A stretch of DNA of 64,000 nt from Marsupella aquatica. Lineage: Eukaryota > Marchantiophyta. Positions 1 through 9,404 of the stretch are shown one piece after another; the stretch's first letter is position 1; each line of letters opens with the position of its first letter. The position numbers and the translations under genes were made by a program. The stretch covers positions 25,730,001 through 25,794,000 of the forward strand of contig OZ316894.1 in assembly GCA_973895155.1 (NCBI GenBank), given 5' to 3'. The notes below the pieces were generated by a model. It did not search any database. It was given only the letters and a program-made list of their open reading frames with translations, and was not told the DNA's origin.

Positions 1-1495
1 ACAATGCAAGCTCAACGATAGCAAACTCACCAACAACCTCAAAATCCTTCACAGAGGCAGTCAACACTGGTTCCCCTTATCACCAAATTCGAAGGACACA
101 ATCGAGCCAGCTGAGCGCACCAGCTGAGCTACCGAGTTGAGCTACTGAGCTGCGCTGAGCACACAGAGAAGCTCGTCCGCGTCTGGTTGGAGAAGCACCG
201 GCATGCGAATGAGCTGGTCTTCTTTCCTCCTCAACTGAGACTGATGTTGGTGGAGCGCGCGGCGAGATGGATGCGCAAACAGAAGCGTGAACTGAACTGG
301 AGCATGAGGGGATTGAAAGTTGCATAGATATGAAAGCAGGAGCTCGGGGGGCCGGGGGCGGGGGGCGGGGGGCGGGGGGCAGAGGGCTTTCGCTCGAGGG
401 CCTTGGCAACGGCCGGGAAGTGAAGTGTCTCGGTTCCCTGATGAGTGTGATGACTCTGATGCTGAGAAGGGGGCCCGCCGGAAGTCCGTTTCAACTTTCA
501 AGATCTTGGAGATTGGACCCACCAGTACGACGACTCGAGGTCCGCGAATCGGCTGATACCAGTCGCGCACTTCCTTCCCGCAATGGCAGGATGCCGCCGC
601 ATCTGGTCCTGGCCATGATCCATCCCACGGGGATAGAGAGCTGCCACTGCTCTTGTAACCGCTAATTTGCTGCATTCTTCTCTTCGGCTGCATTTATGAA
701 TCTTTCTTTTACTCTTTCCTGTTGTTTCCTTTATCCATATTCTATTCGGGTGATCTCCCGAGCTCCTGGGTTTCCAAGCCTCGGTCTTACTTCCTTCTGA
801 GGAAACCTCTGGTAAGCGTTCATCTGACCGCGGCTGCGACCGGAGAACATAGGCGTTCATCTTGTCACTGGTCAGTCTGCGTTCCGTCCTTCGTTACCTT
901 GTCCGTTACTGTTCGTTGTCGTCCAGTTTTCTTTTCCCCACGAGACGTTTTCATTCGCCCAGGAGAAACAAGCGAACGCTTTTATTCTTGTTTCTGCGGT
1001 TAGGCCCCTTTACAGTACCTGCGTGTGTGAGTTCTCCCTTCCGGAAGGACGGTGTGTCGTCCAGTTTTGCTCTGTCCCCGGACATGGCGACCGTGAAGAT
1101 GCCCTCTTAAAGTTCCCTCTTGCGGAATCTGTCTGTCGGTGTCTAGTACCTCCCTTCGACCGTTCACCCATCCACTCCTACATGCCCTCCTTGCGTGGCG
1201 GATTGTGTCTCTCTTTGCCAGTGACTGGCGCGAGCTTCCGTTCACCCTCTGTTCCGTGGGGAAACGTCTGTAAGTTTGCTCTGTCTCGCTCTTTATCTGT
1301 ATGCCGTGGGGTGTTGCGTTCTCGGTAGGGTTGGCTCCGGGTCGGTCTTTACGTTAGGGGTGAACGAATGCTATCGTCGACGACGACACAATTTGCGCCC
1401 CCTGAGGAGCGGTTCGATTGCCGTTGGCTGCCAGGGCGTGTGGCGCGAGAGCAGCAGGGTGACTGATTCGGTCGTCTGGTCATCGGTCGAGAACT
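1..1495 (+). promoter_or_regulatory. 5' flank and leader of the RRA-like gene
   Basis: No protein-coding gene is supported here. The ORFs in the G/C-rich first 700 bases run through low-complexity Pro/Ser/Arg text in several frames and look like shadows. From about 700 to 1495 the strand is rich in C/T runs with short open frames, as expected of a plant 5' leader. I see no convincing TATA box at a fixed distance from the ATG at 1496, so the transcription start is not placed. Confidence 0.4.
345..379 (+). other. G-run tract, potential G-quadruplex
   Basis: Five runs of five or six G are separated by one or two C within 35 bases. This far exceeds the usual four-runs-of-three-G rule for an intramolecular quadruplex. 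It lies about 1.1 kb upstream of the arabinosyltransferase ATG. A regulatory role is inference only. Confidence 0.6.
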
Positions 1496-3236
1496 ATGGC
1501 ATCGGATAGATTGTTAAGCAGGAAGGAAAGGAGTGGTGCTTCTTTTTCTTCTTCTCGCATTGCCGCGGCGGTTATTTTGGGAATTACGCTGGGGGCATTG
1601 CTGGCGTTGTGGCACCCTCATGGTCTTTCGGCATCGAATTCTGTCTCCTCTGTCTTGGGTAGGAGTAGCTCTTTGCCCATCGGTACCGGTTTGCGCCGCT
1701 CCTCGCTTCTCAAGGTGATTCGGGTTATCCTCCAGCATGCTCCATGTTTTTTCTCAAGAATTTTATTGATCTCAGCCTCTACTACATGCTTCGAGCTCAT
1801 TCTCACATTATTCCTTGCGAGCTCATTCTCACATTATTCCTTGCTTAAAATTTTCAGTGATCTTATCATCCCCTGCATTCTTCAAAATTTATCGGCGAAT
1901 TGTTCCTTGCTGTAGTATTTTAATTATATGGTCTTAATGAAGGTCAGTGCCCTTGTATTTTCGTGGCTTGGAATCTTCAGTGGGAAGTACAGACTTCCCC
2001 TGAAGAAGGATTAGTTTTTGTAAAGAACTAAGTGCTGAACATTCGATGCACATTCCTTGCCACGAGGGTTTTTGGATAAGATACACAGAGCATTCGAGTC
2101 TTAGAGATTTTATGGAAGTCAGTCGGAAGTTTTGCTGACAAATCTTTATGACTTACAACGCTGTGCAACCGCAGAATGATGACGAGACCAAGGCCCTGAA
2201 GAAGGAGAACCAGCATTTAAAACTTAAGGAAATTGAGCTGAGGCAATTAGTTCAGGTCCTCCAAGCCGCAACGCAACAAGAAAATGGTGATGATAAGCAT
2301 CCAGTCAAGGCGGGACCTGTGGGGACAATGAAAAGTCGTCGCACGAACCCTCTTGTGGAACCGGACGAAACCGTGAATCCTGCCCTCGCGGAGATTTTGA
2401 AGTCAGTCGCCGTAAACGGTGAACTGGTCGTTGGTGTCTCCAATTCAAGAGTGCTGGAGATGTTGAAGCTTTGGTTTGAGGGCCTCAAGCGTTCTGGTGT
2501 TACCAATTTTCTCGTGGTTGCGTTGGACGATGAGACTGCCGCCTTTTGTAAGAAGCATGATGTCCATTCATACAGGCGGGACGCAGCAATCTCTGAATCT
2601 CAGATAAAAACTGGTGACAACCATGCGGTGTCTGGATTGAAATTCCACCTCTTGAGAGATTTTCTCGCTCTAGGATACAGCGTGCTGCTTTCAGATGTCG
2701 ATGTTGTTTATCTGCAGAATCCCTTCAATTTTCTTTATAGGGACTGTGATGTTGAGAGTATGACCGATGGCTTCGACAACGTCACCGCCTACGGTTTGGA
2801 CGATGTGTCTGACGATCCCACCATGGGGTGGGCGAGATTCGCTCACACGATGAGAATTTGGGTGTTCAATTCAGGACTCTTCTACATTCGCCCCACTGTG
2901 GCGTCGATAGAGCTCTTGGATCGTGTCACGGCCAGACTATCGCGAGAGGACTCTTGGGATCAAGCGGTTTTTAACGAGGAACTCTTCTATCCATCTCATC
3001 CAGGCTATGCAGGGCTTCACGCTTCTAAGAGGGTGATGGATTACTATCTGTTCGTGAACAGTAAGGTTCTCTTCAAGACGCTACGAAAGGACGACAGATG
3101 GAAAGATCACAAGCCTGTGACCATACATGTGAACTACCACCCCGACAAGTTCGATCGAATGCTTGCTATCGTGGACTACTATGTTCTTGGAAACACCAAC
3201 GCCTTAGACAGGTTTCCTGACGGATCTGAGTGGTGA
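1496..3236 (+). CDS. RRA-like GT77 arabinosyltransferase, two exons
   Basis: Predicted type II Golgi membrane enzyme of the plant REDUCED RESIDUAL ARABINOSE family (GT77), which adds arabinose to hydroxyproline-linked chains on extensin-type wall proteins. Exon 1 is 1496-1714 and exon 2 is 2175-3236, with GT-AG borders and phase 0; together they give 426 residues, close to the ~430 usual for RRA proteins. Residues ~21-38 form one hydrophobic anchor after a basic start. Exon 2 opens with a Lys/Glu/Leu coiled-coil stem (~78-105), then the conserved GTMK..RTNP segment and the catalytic domain. The DxD motif ([12 protein letters not shown]) has its aspartates at residues 247 and 249. [14 protein letters not shown] and HVNYHPDK, typical of the family, follow. 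The ATG at 2148 lies in the intron: an in-frame stop stands just upstream at 2136 and the better acceptor is the CAG ending at 2174. No break is seen. Paralogue identity (RRA1/2/3) cannot be assigned. Confidence 0.93.
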
Positions 3237-5707
3237 GCAGTCTGGTGGCCGCCCACTGATAACACATCTCATTTAACAAATCACCATTGATTCGCACTCA
3301 CAATTTCAGACACAGATATTCACCAATTGGCTTCAAGTGTTTGAGCATCTCGTCTGTTCTAGATTCTGAAACTGGACTGAGGCTGCAGTTTATCCGATTT
3401 TGAAAGGGGAAGGTTGGGATCCCTCTATTGTAGTTGGGTTTCTCCCGGTAGTATTTTGCACTTGAGAACGCTCAAAACTCGTCCAAACTTGTACAATGAC
3501 AGCGAGCCGGTCGCGACACGACAGAAATATATCAAAGCCGAACACAGGATAACAGGGACATATGACCCCGCGGACATCCAAAACGTGGAGACGAAGAGAG
3601 AAATCTGCTGCAAACGTGCGCCATAATGGCGGTTTTGGGTTGGGGTAGCAGAGGGCGGTGAATACTGAACCCTGGAGCTATTGAAAGGAGGATGCCGGCA
3701 CTCTGATTTAGAGCATCATTGCAGACTATCGTCGCGCTAGCCGGGTTTTGTTGAAGGAGTTCTATACGTTGTGACACTGCTTCGATCTCCGGTTGGCTGG
3801 AGATGCGGTTATTTCGTACTCCGTATAAGATTCTTAGTTGAGACTGAGCTTGAACATCTTTGCTTCGGCTCGATGATCTTTTTTGTCGGGGTTCTCCTGG
3901 TTAGGTTACCTTTTTACCTCCTTTTCCGGATGTTTCTGGATTTGGTTGGTTCTGTGGGGTAACGGACTTTTGGTCCGGCCCCTCCCTGATTCTGTACGTT
4001 CCATAAAAGTAAAATGCTCCATTCAAAACACGAGAAAGAAAACAGAATGCGGTTACTGCAATCTTTACAATGTGATCAAAAGGAATCTTTTCGACATGAC
4101 CTGAAATGTGTGTGTGATTTTTGTTCCAGGAGAAACTCTTCTGACTGGGAACTTGTGATCAATTCCTAGAGTACGTTTGATGAGATCGATTGCTAATATG
4201 CTTGAATTGTGTCAATTTTGTTTCAGGACACTCAAAAGTGTACTTTCCGGATTCCGCGAGCTCCTGTCAGAACTAATCCCTAAAGAAGACAAACATGCCC
4301 GGAGCAGAATTTAAAAGTGCCATTCACACAGAACTAGGACTCCCAACTTTGGCACTGCTGTCTGGAAGACAACCAGCCGATTCTCCGATCATTTGCACAA
4401 ATTTGGGATTCCCATTAAACCTGCCAGCCCCCTCACCACCAGAACTTTTGCCGGTAGTGGAGCCCTGAAGACTAATTAATTCTCACCCATTGTAAATTAT
4501 TGCTACAATTGAGCAAACGACCGGATGGGAGGCAGAGTTCAGTCCTTGAACTTGATCCGAAAATTCCCCTAGTCCTTTTGCTCGTTTCCAATTGCCAAGT
4601 ACATATGTCTTTAGCAGGTACTGAGTAGGAGCATCAGTTATAGAAAGCTTTGATATTGGAACAACTTGTGTACGTGAACCAAAACAGTGCACTATGGTCA
4701 AGCTCACAAGTCCATCGGACGGTCATACACACGTTACTTCTTGCGTGTGGTGGTGTTGCTGGGGATTCACCTTACTGATATACTGTACAGTGTGACCTTC
4801 ACTTAGTGTGATCGGTATAGGCTGACAAGACCTTCATACGCACTTGGGCATCTGCCAGAAGCGCCAGAAGCAGTCACTTCAGATGAGCAATCAATTCAGG
4901 CTGCCAAGGCATTGAGATGGAAACCACTGAACCATGGTACCGTATGGAAATAAATTCAAGGGACCATGAAGCGCGACCGGTACTTCCTCATCCACAGCAA
5001 GTTCCCACATTAGGTGATTTTAGGGGATGGTGGCAGCAAAGAGCCCCTCCTCGAAGCAACAATAACAACAAGAGAGATAGGAAACCCACGATGACTGCTG
5101 TTGTCATCGTTACCGCCATCCTGATGGATGCCCAACAGAGTAAATCTCTTTCAAAGCTCCCATGAGCTTCACTTCAGGGTCCAGTGTTTTATACCCGCGC
5201 ATGGATCAGTGGAGCCAACCTGTACTCGACACTCCGTCGCAAAGACCATCAGCTATGGAATGAGTGCACTCTGGCGATCAAGCTCGACTGCACTGAAAGT
5301 CCTGCAATCTGGATGGAGATTCGGTTACAATTTCAGCTCGGATGCCTGGTATGGATTTCTGCTTCCTGTTTTACAATGCACACACCTTCTGCCGGGCAAA
5401 GCAAGAAAGTAGTGATTACAGAGTGACAAATTATACACACTACTATGTAAAAGTTTGGGAGTCACACGGTTAAACCGCCACTGTCCACTGCCAAAACCTG
5501 GTTATACCAGGTTGCTTAATATAGGCAACAACCTAGCTCCGGGCACTCCCGTCTTTTTCTGGCAGGTCACTTTTTGGCCCGGTCAGCTCTACACCTGGCC
5601 CAGTGTCTCTACTCGTTTTACGGAGGGAGTTTCAGAAGCATAGGTGGCCAAGTACTCTCGCTCGTGATGCGCCAGTGTCCACAGCAGAGTTCCCATGCTT
5701 TTACTCA
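3237..5707. other. intergenic, no gene recognised
   Basis: ORFs on both strands are short (under 95 codons), with no motif, signal peptide or plausible splice pattern. The first few hundred bases are presumably the 3' UTR of the arabinosyltransferase gene, but no clear polyadenylation signal could be fixed. Confidence 0.4.
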
Positions 5708-5860
5708 CAGAGTCATACTTTTCCTCCTCCCATGCTGCGTGTGAGTCCAAAGCAGAGTCGAACGACCCTTTTCCTCCTGGCGCTCATGCTGCGCGAGTGT
5801 TCGCAAGCCCGAACGATCCATTTCCTCTTGGCTCTCATGCTGCGCCAGTGTTCACAAGCC
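5708..5860 (+). repeat. three diverged tandem units, 45-56 bp
   Basis: Units at 5708-5752, 5753-5808 and 5809-5860 share the order GAACGA / TTTCCTC / CATGCTGCG(C/T) / GTGTTC(G/A)CAAGC, with substitutions and small indels. Frame is not preserved between units, so a coding repeat is unlikely. Confidence 0.6.
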
Positions 5861-6006
5861 AATTAGAGCAATGTCACATCGACCTCATCTTTACAAATTC
5901 AGATGATTGTGGAGTGACCAGATTTTACAAACAGAGCGCGACGCCTTAGAGCAGGAATTTTAGGGTCCCTTGAAGGCATCTCCTGTGATCAAGCTCATCT
6001 CCTATC

Positions 6007-6150
6007 ATCAAGCTCATCTCCATGCTCAACAGTTGGCAGTGGGCGCTATAGTGGGAGTGGGCACTATCGTTACTTCGGCACGATCAAATCAAGCTCATCT
6101 CCATGCTCAACAGTCGGCAGTGGGCACTATCGTTACTTCAGCATGATCAA
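6007..6150 (+). repeat. tandem duplication, unit 63-80 bp
   Basis: 6007-6086 and 6088-6150 both read AAGCTCATCTCCATGCTCAA, then CAGT(T/C)GGCAGTGGGC and CACTATCGTTACTTC, ending in ACGATCAA or ATGATCAA. The first unit holds an extra ~17 bases with a local GGGC/GGGAGTGGGC duplication. Confidence 0.75.
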
Positions 6151-7034
6151 TTTTTTATGTTCTATAGTAGCTCTTTCATTGTAATCTGCAGGAATTGACT
6201 ACCACAATAGACACTATCGAAACAATAGGACCATGGCTAATGAGTCAACCAAGTAAGCTCGATCTCCTGTGATTATAACCCCGGAATTGAATGGCTGGAC
6301 CACCACGATATGCAATTACTGGTACTCACAACTAGGCCAACATAGTGTGTAAATTGTCAGAACCTCCCGAGGTAACGAACGTGCCTGTCAGCAACTTTCA
6401 GGAATTCTACATGAAGCTCTAATTACCATCCACTCTGCAGAATGGCCTACCAACCTACTCCGCCGAAAAATATGCATCCTTACAAAGAGGATTGAAAACA
6501 AAATTCTCCCTTCAACGAACTAGTTTGGCTCATGTTAAGATCTTCAACTCAATCGCCCCCCCGAGCTTGTTATAACAAGACCTTACTTTCGCTACAACGG
6601 AAGGGAGGGCTCGGGTTCAGGCACTTTCATCGCAGATCACACGAGCGACTGCCCAATGGAGCCTTACTAACGACGATGACTTCTTCTTCTTCTCATTATT
6701 TCATACAAGTTCTTCCTAGAGAGGGCGCTCGATGCTACTATTGTACAACTCCTACTCTGGGTCGAATGAGCTCCGACTGGCTGCCGCTTGTAAGCCGATC
6801 TGCTGGGGAAATCATGGAGATGGACGTCTACAATCAGGTCATTGAGGCAACTTTATGCTATGCTTGCCTGTCTCGATAACTGCTTGCAAACGAAGAAGAA
6901 GAAGATTTCTTTAGAGCCGCTGACAAAATCAAGTTTTCCCATTCTGTGAACCCACTTCTTGGGCAACGTCTATCCTCACCGACACTCTTTGCATGGGTCT
7001 TTGCATACCTGTGGATGAGTGCATCACCCACGCA
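6151..7034. other. no gene recognised
   Basis: A 115-codon ORF at 6532-6879 (+) contains a GGLGFRHF-like phrase reminiscent of the region after the reverse transcriptase in LINEs. Neighbouring frames do not extend the similarity, so it is not called. Nothing else is supported. Confidence 0.3.
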
Positions 7035-7305
7035 AATCCAAAATGCTATGAATCTTTCGGTGGCCAATCACACTCAATTACAATTGGCCTCCCATCCGGG
7101 CGCCCATCCTCTATCAATTCAAGCAGCATACTAAGAATACATTAGGCCAATGAAGCTCACCTACTTTGCGCTAATCCGAAATGCTATGAATCTTTCGGTG
7201 GCCAATCACACTCAATTACAATTGGCCTACCATCCGGGCGCCCATCCTCTGTCAATTCAAGCAGCATACTAACAATACATTAGGCCAATGAAGCTACTTT
7301 GCGCT
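7035..7305 (+). repeat. direct tandem duplication, ~135-bp unit
   Basis: Unit 1 is 7035-7172 and unit 2 is 7173-7305, offset 138 bases. They differ at only a few positions (for example AATCCA/AATCCG, CCTCCC/CCTACC, TCTATC/TCTGTC) and by a short deletion near the end of unit 2. High identity means a recent duplication. Confidence 0.9.
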
Positions 7306-7368
7306 GCTATGGCCAGTGACGCTCACAGTAATGCCTTGCCCATGCCTATTGTGCTCACACAGGTTGTG

Positions 7369-7377
7369 TATATAAAA
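7369..7377 (+). promoter_or_regulatory. TATA-box-like element
   Basis: TATATAAAA sits in an otherwise mixed-composition stretch about 740 bases upstream of the exon-like ORF at 8112. It could drive that transcript or an old transposon. Motif match only. Confidence 0.3.
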
Positions 7378-7610
7378 ACTCTATGCTTCCATAATTGGTT
7401 CTCGCTCTTTATGTTTACGACCAAAACTGTGTAGTTGTGCTGCTTCTCACTTTTGGTTTACGACTCTAGTAAGAAGGGTGGGCATGCTTCAAGTACACTT
7501 GCAGCCCCGCTTGCAGCTCATTTTCCTTGGTTGTTCGCTAGCCTAGTTTTTGTGTTTAGGACACTCCAAAGAAGAAGGGCGTGCTTGAACTACTGCGCGC
7601 AGCTCATTTT

Positions 7611-7728
7611 GTTCTTTGATCGGCGGTTCTGCAGTTCGGTTGTTCTCATCCCTTCAGAATACTTTCAGTGTTCTTTGATCGGCGGTTCTGCAGTTTGGTT
7701 GTTCTCATCCCTTCAGAATACTTACCCA
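7611..7728 (+). repeat. tandem duplication, 59-bp unit
   Basis: 7611-7669 and 7670-7728 share GTTCTTTGATCGGCGG, CTGCAGTT and GTTGTTCTCATCCC in order, followed by CTTCAGAATACTT, with about one substitution (TTCGG/TTTGG) before the ends diverge. Confidence 0.9.
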
Positions 7729-8111
7729 AGTTATTGAAGGGGTTATCGATCACCCTTGCAATGAATAATTCCAGGTACATTCAATCACGCATGTCTACAA
7801 TTTTAATTTTTTCTTCCAACTGACCGAAGACTTTCAAATATGCATGCATAAAACTTGCTATTACCCTTCATTTTTTTCTTGGTCAATCATGTTTACATTT
7901 CCGTGTGTTGGCACCTTGCATGCATATACTTTGTCTACCTTGCAAACTATGTGAATTTATTTACAATTAACTTTCTTTCATGCACACATAATACTTGCTT
8001 GTTGTTGCTCAATTGGCTGTACAATATAACCTCCATCAAACATAAATTACTTGCATTAGTGTTCTAGGGATAACAAGTGTATGTGTTGAATTTCCTACAT
8101 ATGTTTTGTAG

Positions 8112-8496
8112 GAGCGCCGAGCATCATAACAGACCGGCGGAGCTGATCTCCTATGGAGATCACATATATCACTTATCATGGCCTGTTCCTCGACCTGGAC
8201 GTCGCAAATTCCGACTTTTGAGACATGCTGACATAGTTGCTAGGTTCCCGGCTTTTTGCACGGCGATAGACGACAACCTTGAGGACCTCAACTCTGCCCA
8301 GGTTCTTTCCCCTGCGACAGCTGAAGCTTTTCATATGTGTGCTGCATGGGCATACACTGAAACAGTTCCTCGTCGACAGAGGTATATTGTGTATCGCAAA
8401 CTAGCATATATTGCTAGCTTTGCTGACAGAACACCCTTCCCAGCAGCAGTCACAGCTGTAGTGCAATCCACTTGGGAACTACCGGGCGAAGAACAT
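8112..8496 (+). CDS. unidentified exon-like ORF
   Basis: No family recognised. The open frame (8077-8514) has a balanced amino-acid composition unlike the T-rich sequence on both sides. It is bordered by a good acceptor (TTTTGTAG at 8111) and a possible donor (ACAT then GTGGGT at 8497), so an internal exon of about 128 residues is plausible. It contains a PVPRPGRRKFRLLRH segment followed by helix-like text (YRKLAYIASFAD, AAVTAVVQSTWELPG). I find no initiating exon upstream nor a clear partner downstream. It lies about 0.9 kb beyond the 3' end of the transposase gene on the other strand, so it may be a second transposon ORF, a host exon or a relic. Confidence 0.35.
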
Positions 8497-8519
8497 GTGG
8501 GTTTCCGATTTTAGGTTTC

Positions 8520-9010
8520 TAACTTGTGTTTTTTTCTTTTCACCACTTGAGTTTTTTTCATGGGTTCTTTGTTTCACTAGTGTTTTTCATGTTTGTTTCA
8601 CATGTGCCATCTTTCCTTTCCCAGTCGCAAGTGTCAATAACCTGGGAGCTGCTAAGCAAATACCATGTTGGTGTATGCCTTTAGTGCTCTAAGGCTTTGT
8701 AGCTATGCCTTTCCATCTATGTTACTTAAATACTTATTGTTTTCTTTGTTCTACTATACTATTTTTTTCTTTGTTTGGCATGTGCCTCCTTTTTTCTCCC
8801 AATTGCACCGCAAAATCCTTGGGAAATGTGAGGCAAATACCATCCTGGTTTCTACATTTGGTTTTTTTAGGTTCTGATTTTTAATGTATCTATATTTGTT
8901 TATTCCTAGTATTATCATTGTATGGGTTCTTTGTGCTACTTTTTTGTGTTTTTTTGGCTTGTGCCTCCTTCCCCCTCCTTTGGGTTGGAACTCCTACTGG
9001 ATGGCAGCAC
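8520..9010 (+). repeat. T-rich diverged tandem repeat, ~190-bp period
   Basis: Three degenerate blocks carry the same order: GGGTTCTTTG or TTCTTTGT(G/T)CTA, a T-rich run, GG(C/-)(A/T)TGTGCC, a CT-rich run, then in two of them AATCCTTGGGAA- or AATAACCTGGGA-like text and GCAAATACCAT. Blocks start near 8545, 8740 and 8925. No coding content. Confidence 0.45.
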
Positions 9011-9404
9011 GAGGGGTTCAATTCCCCTTTGGAGTATTGTTAAATTTTGAAAAACATTTGCAATGTATCCACTAAGTTTTTTTGCAATGCAATGCCATGC
9101 TGCATGTTACAGGATGTATCATAGGCATGGCCAGTAAGGGACACTTGGTCCACGACTGGCCATTTCCAAAGTTGTAATACGGCGACATAACTCACAATTT
9201 TTGTTCATGGTGCTAAGCCCTAACTTTCACATCCTACAAATTATATATATTCTATTACAAAAACAAAAATAGATGGCAAGGTGATCTATGGGACTAAAAA
9301 GATGATAAATGAATATAGTAATTTAACTTACAACTTACATATGCCATACATGTCAAATGCAAGACAACGGTGGAACTTTTCAGCCAAAATAAATGTATAA
9401 AATA

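Noticed and set aside
80-693. Long overlapping minus- and plus-strand ORFs with Pro/Arg/Gly-rich text
   Set aside because: They arise from the G/C-rich low-complexity tract, conflict with one another and contain no domain.
2148-2174. Start of exon 2 ORF as an independent initiation site of the glycosyltransferase
   Set aside because: It would lose the membrane anchor. A stop lies just upstream, and the CAG acceptor at 2174 joins exon 1 in phase to give the normal family length.
5470-5487. 18-base TTAAACCGCCACTGTCCA match, inverted at 15591-15608
   Set aside because: No extension beyond the match and no element around either copy; possibly chance or a scrap of an old repeat.
6532-6879. Possible LINE fragment (KGGLGFRHFH)
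   Set aside because: A single short phrase without RT catalytic text on either side; chance similarity cannot be excluded.
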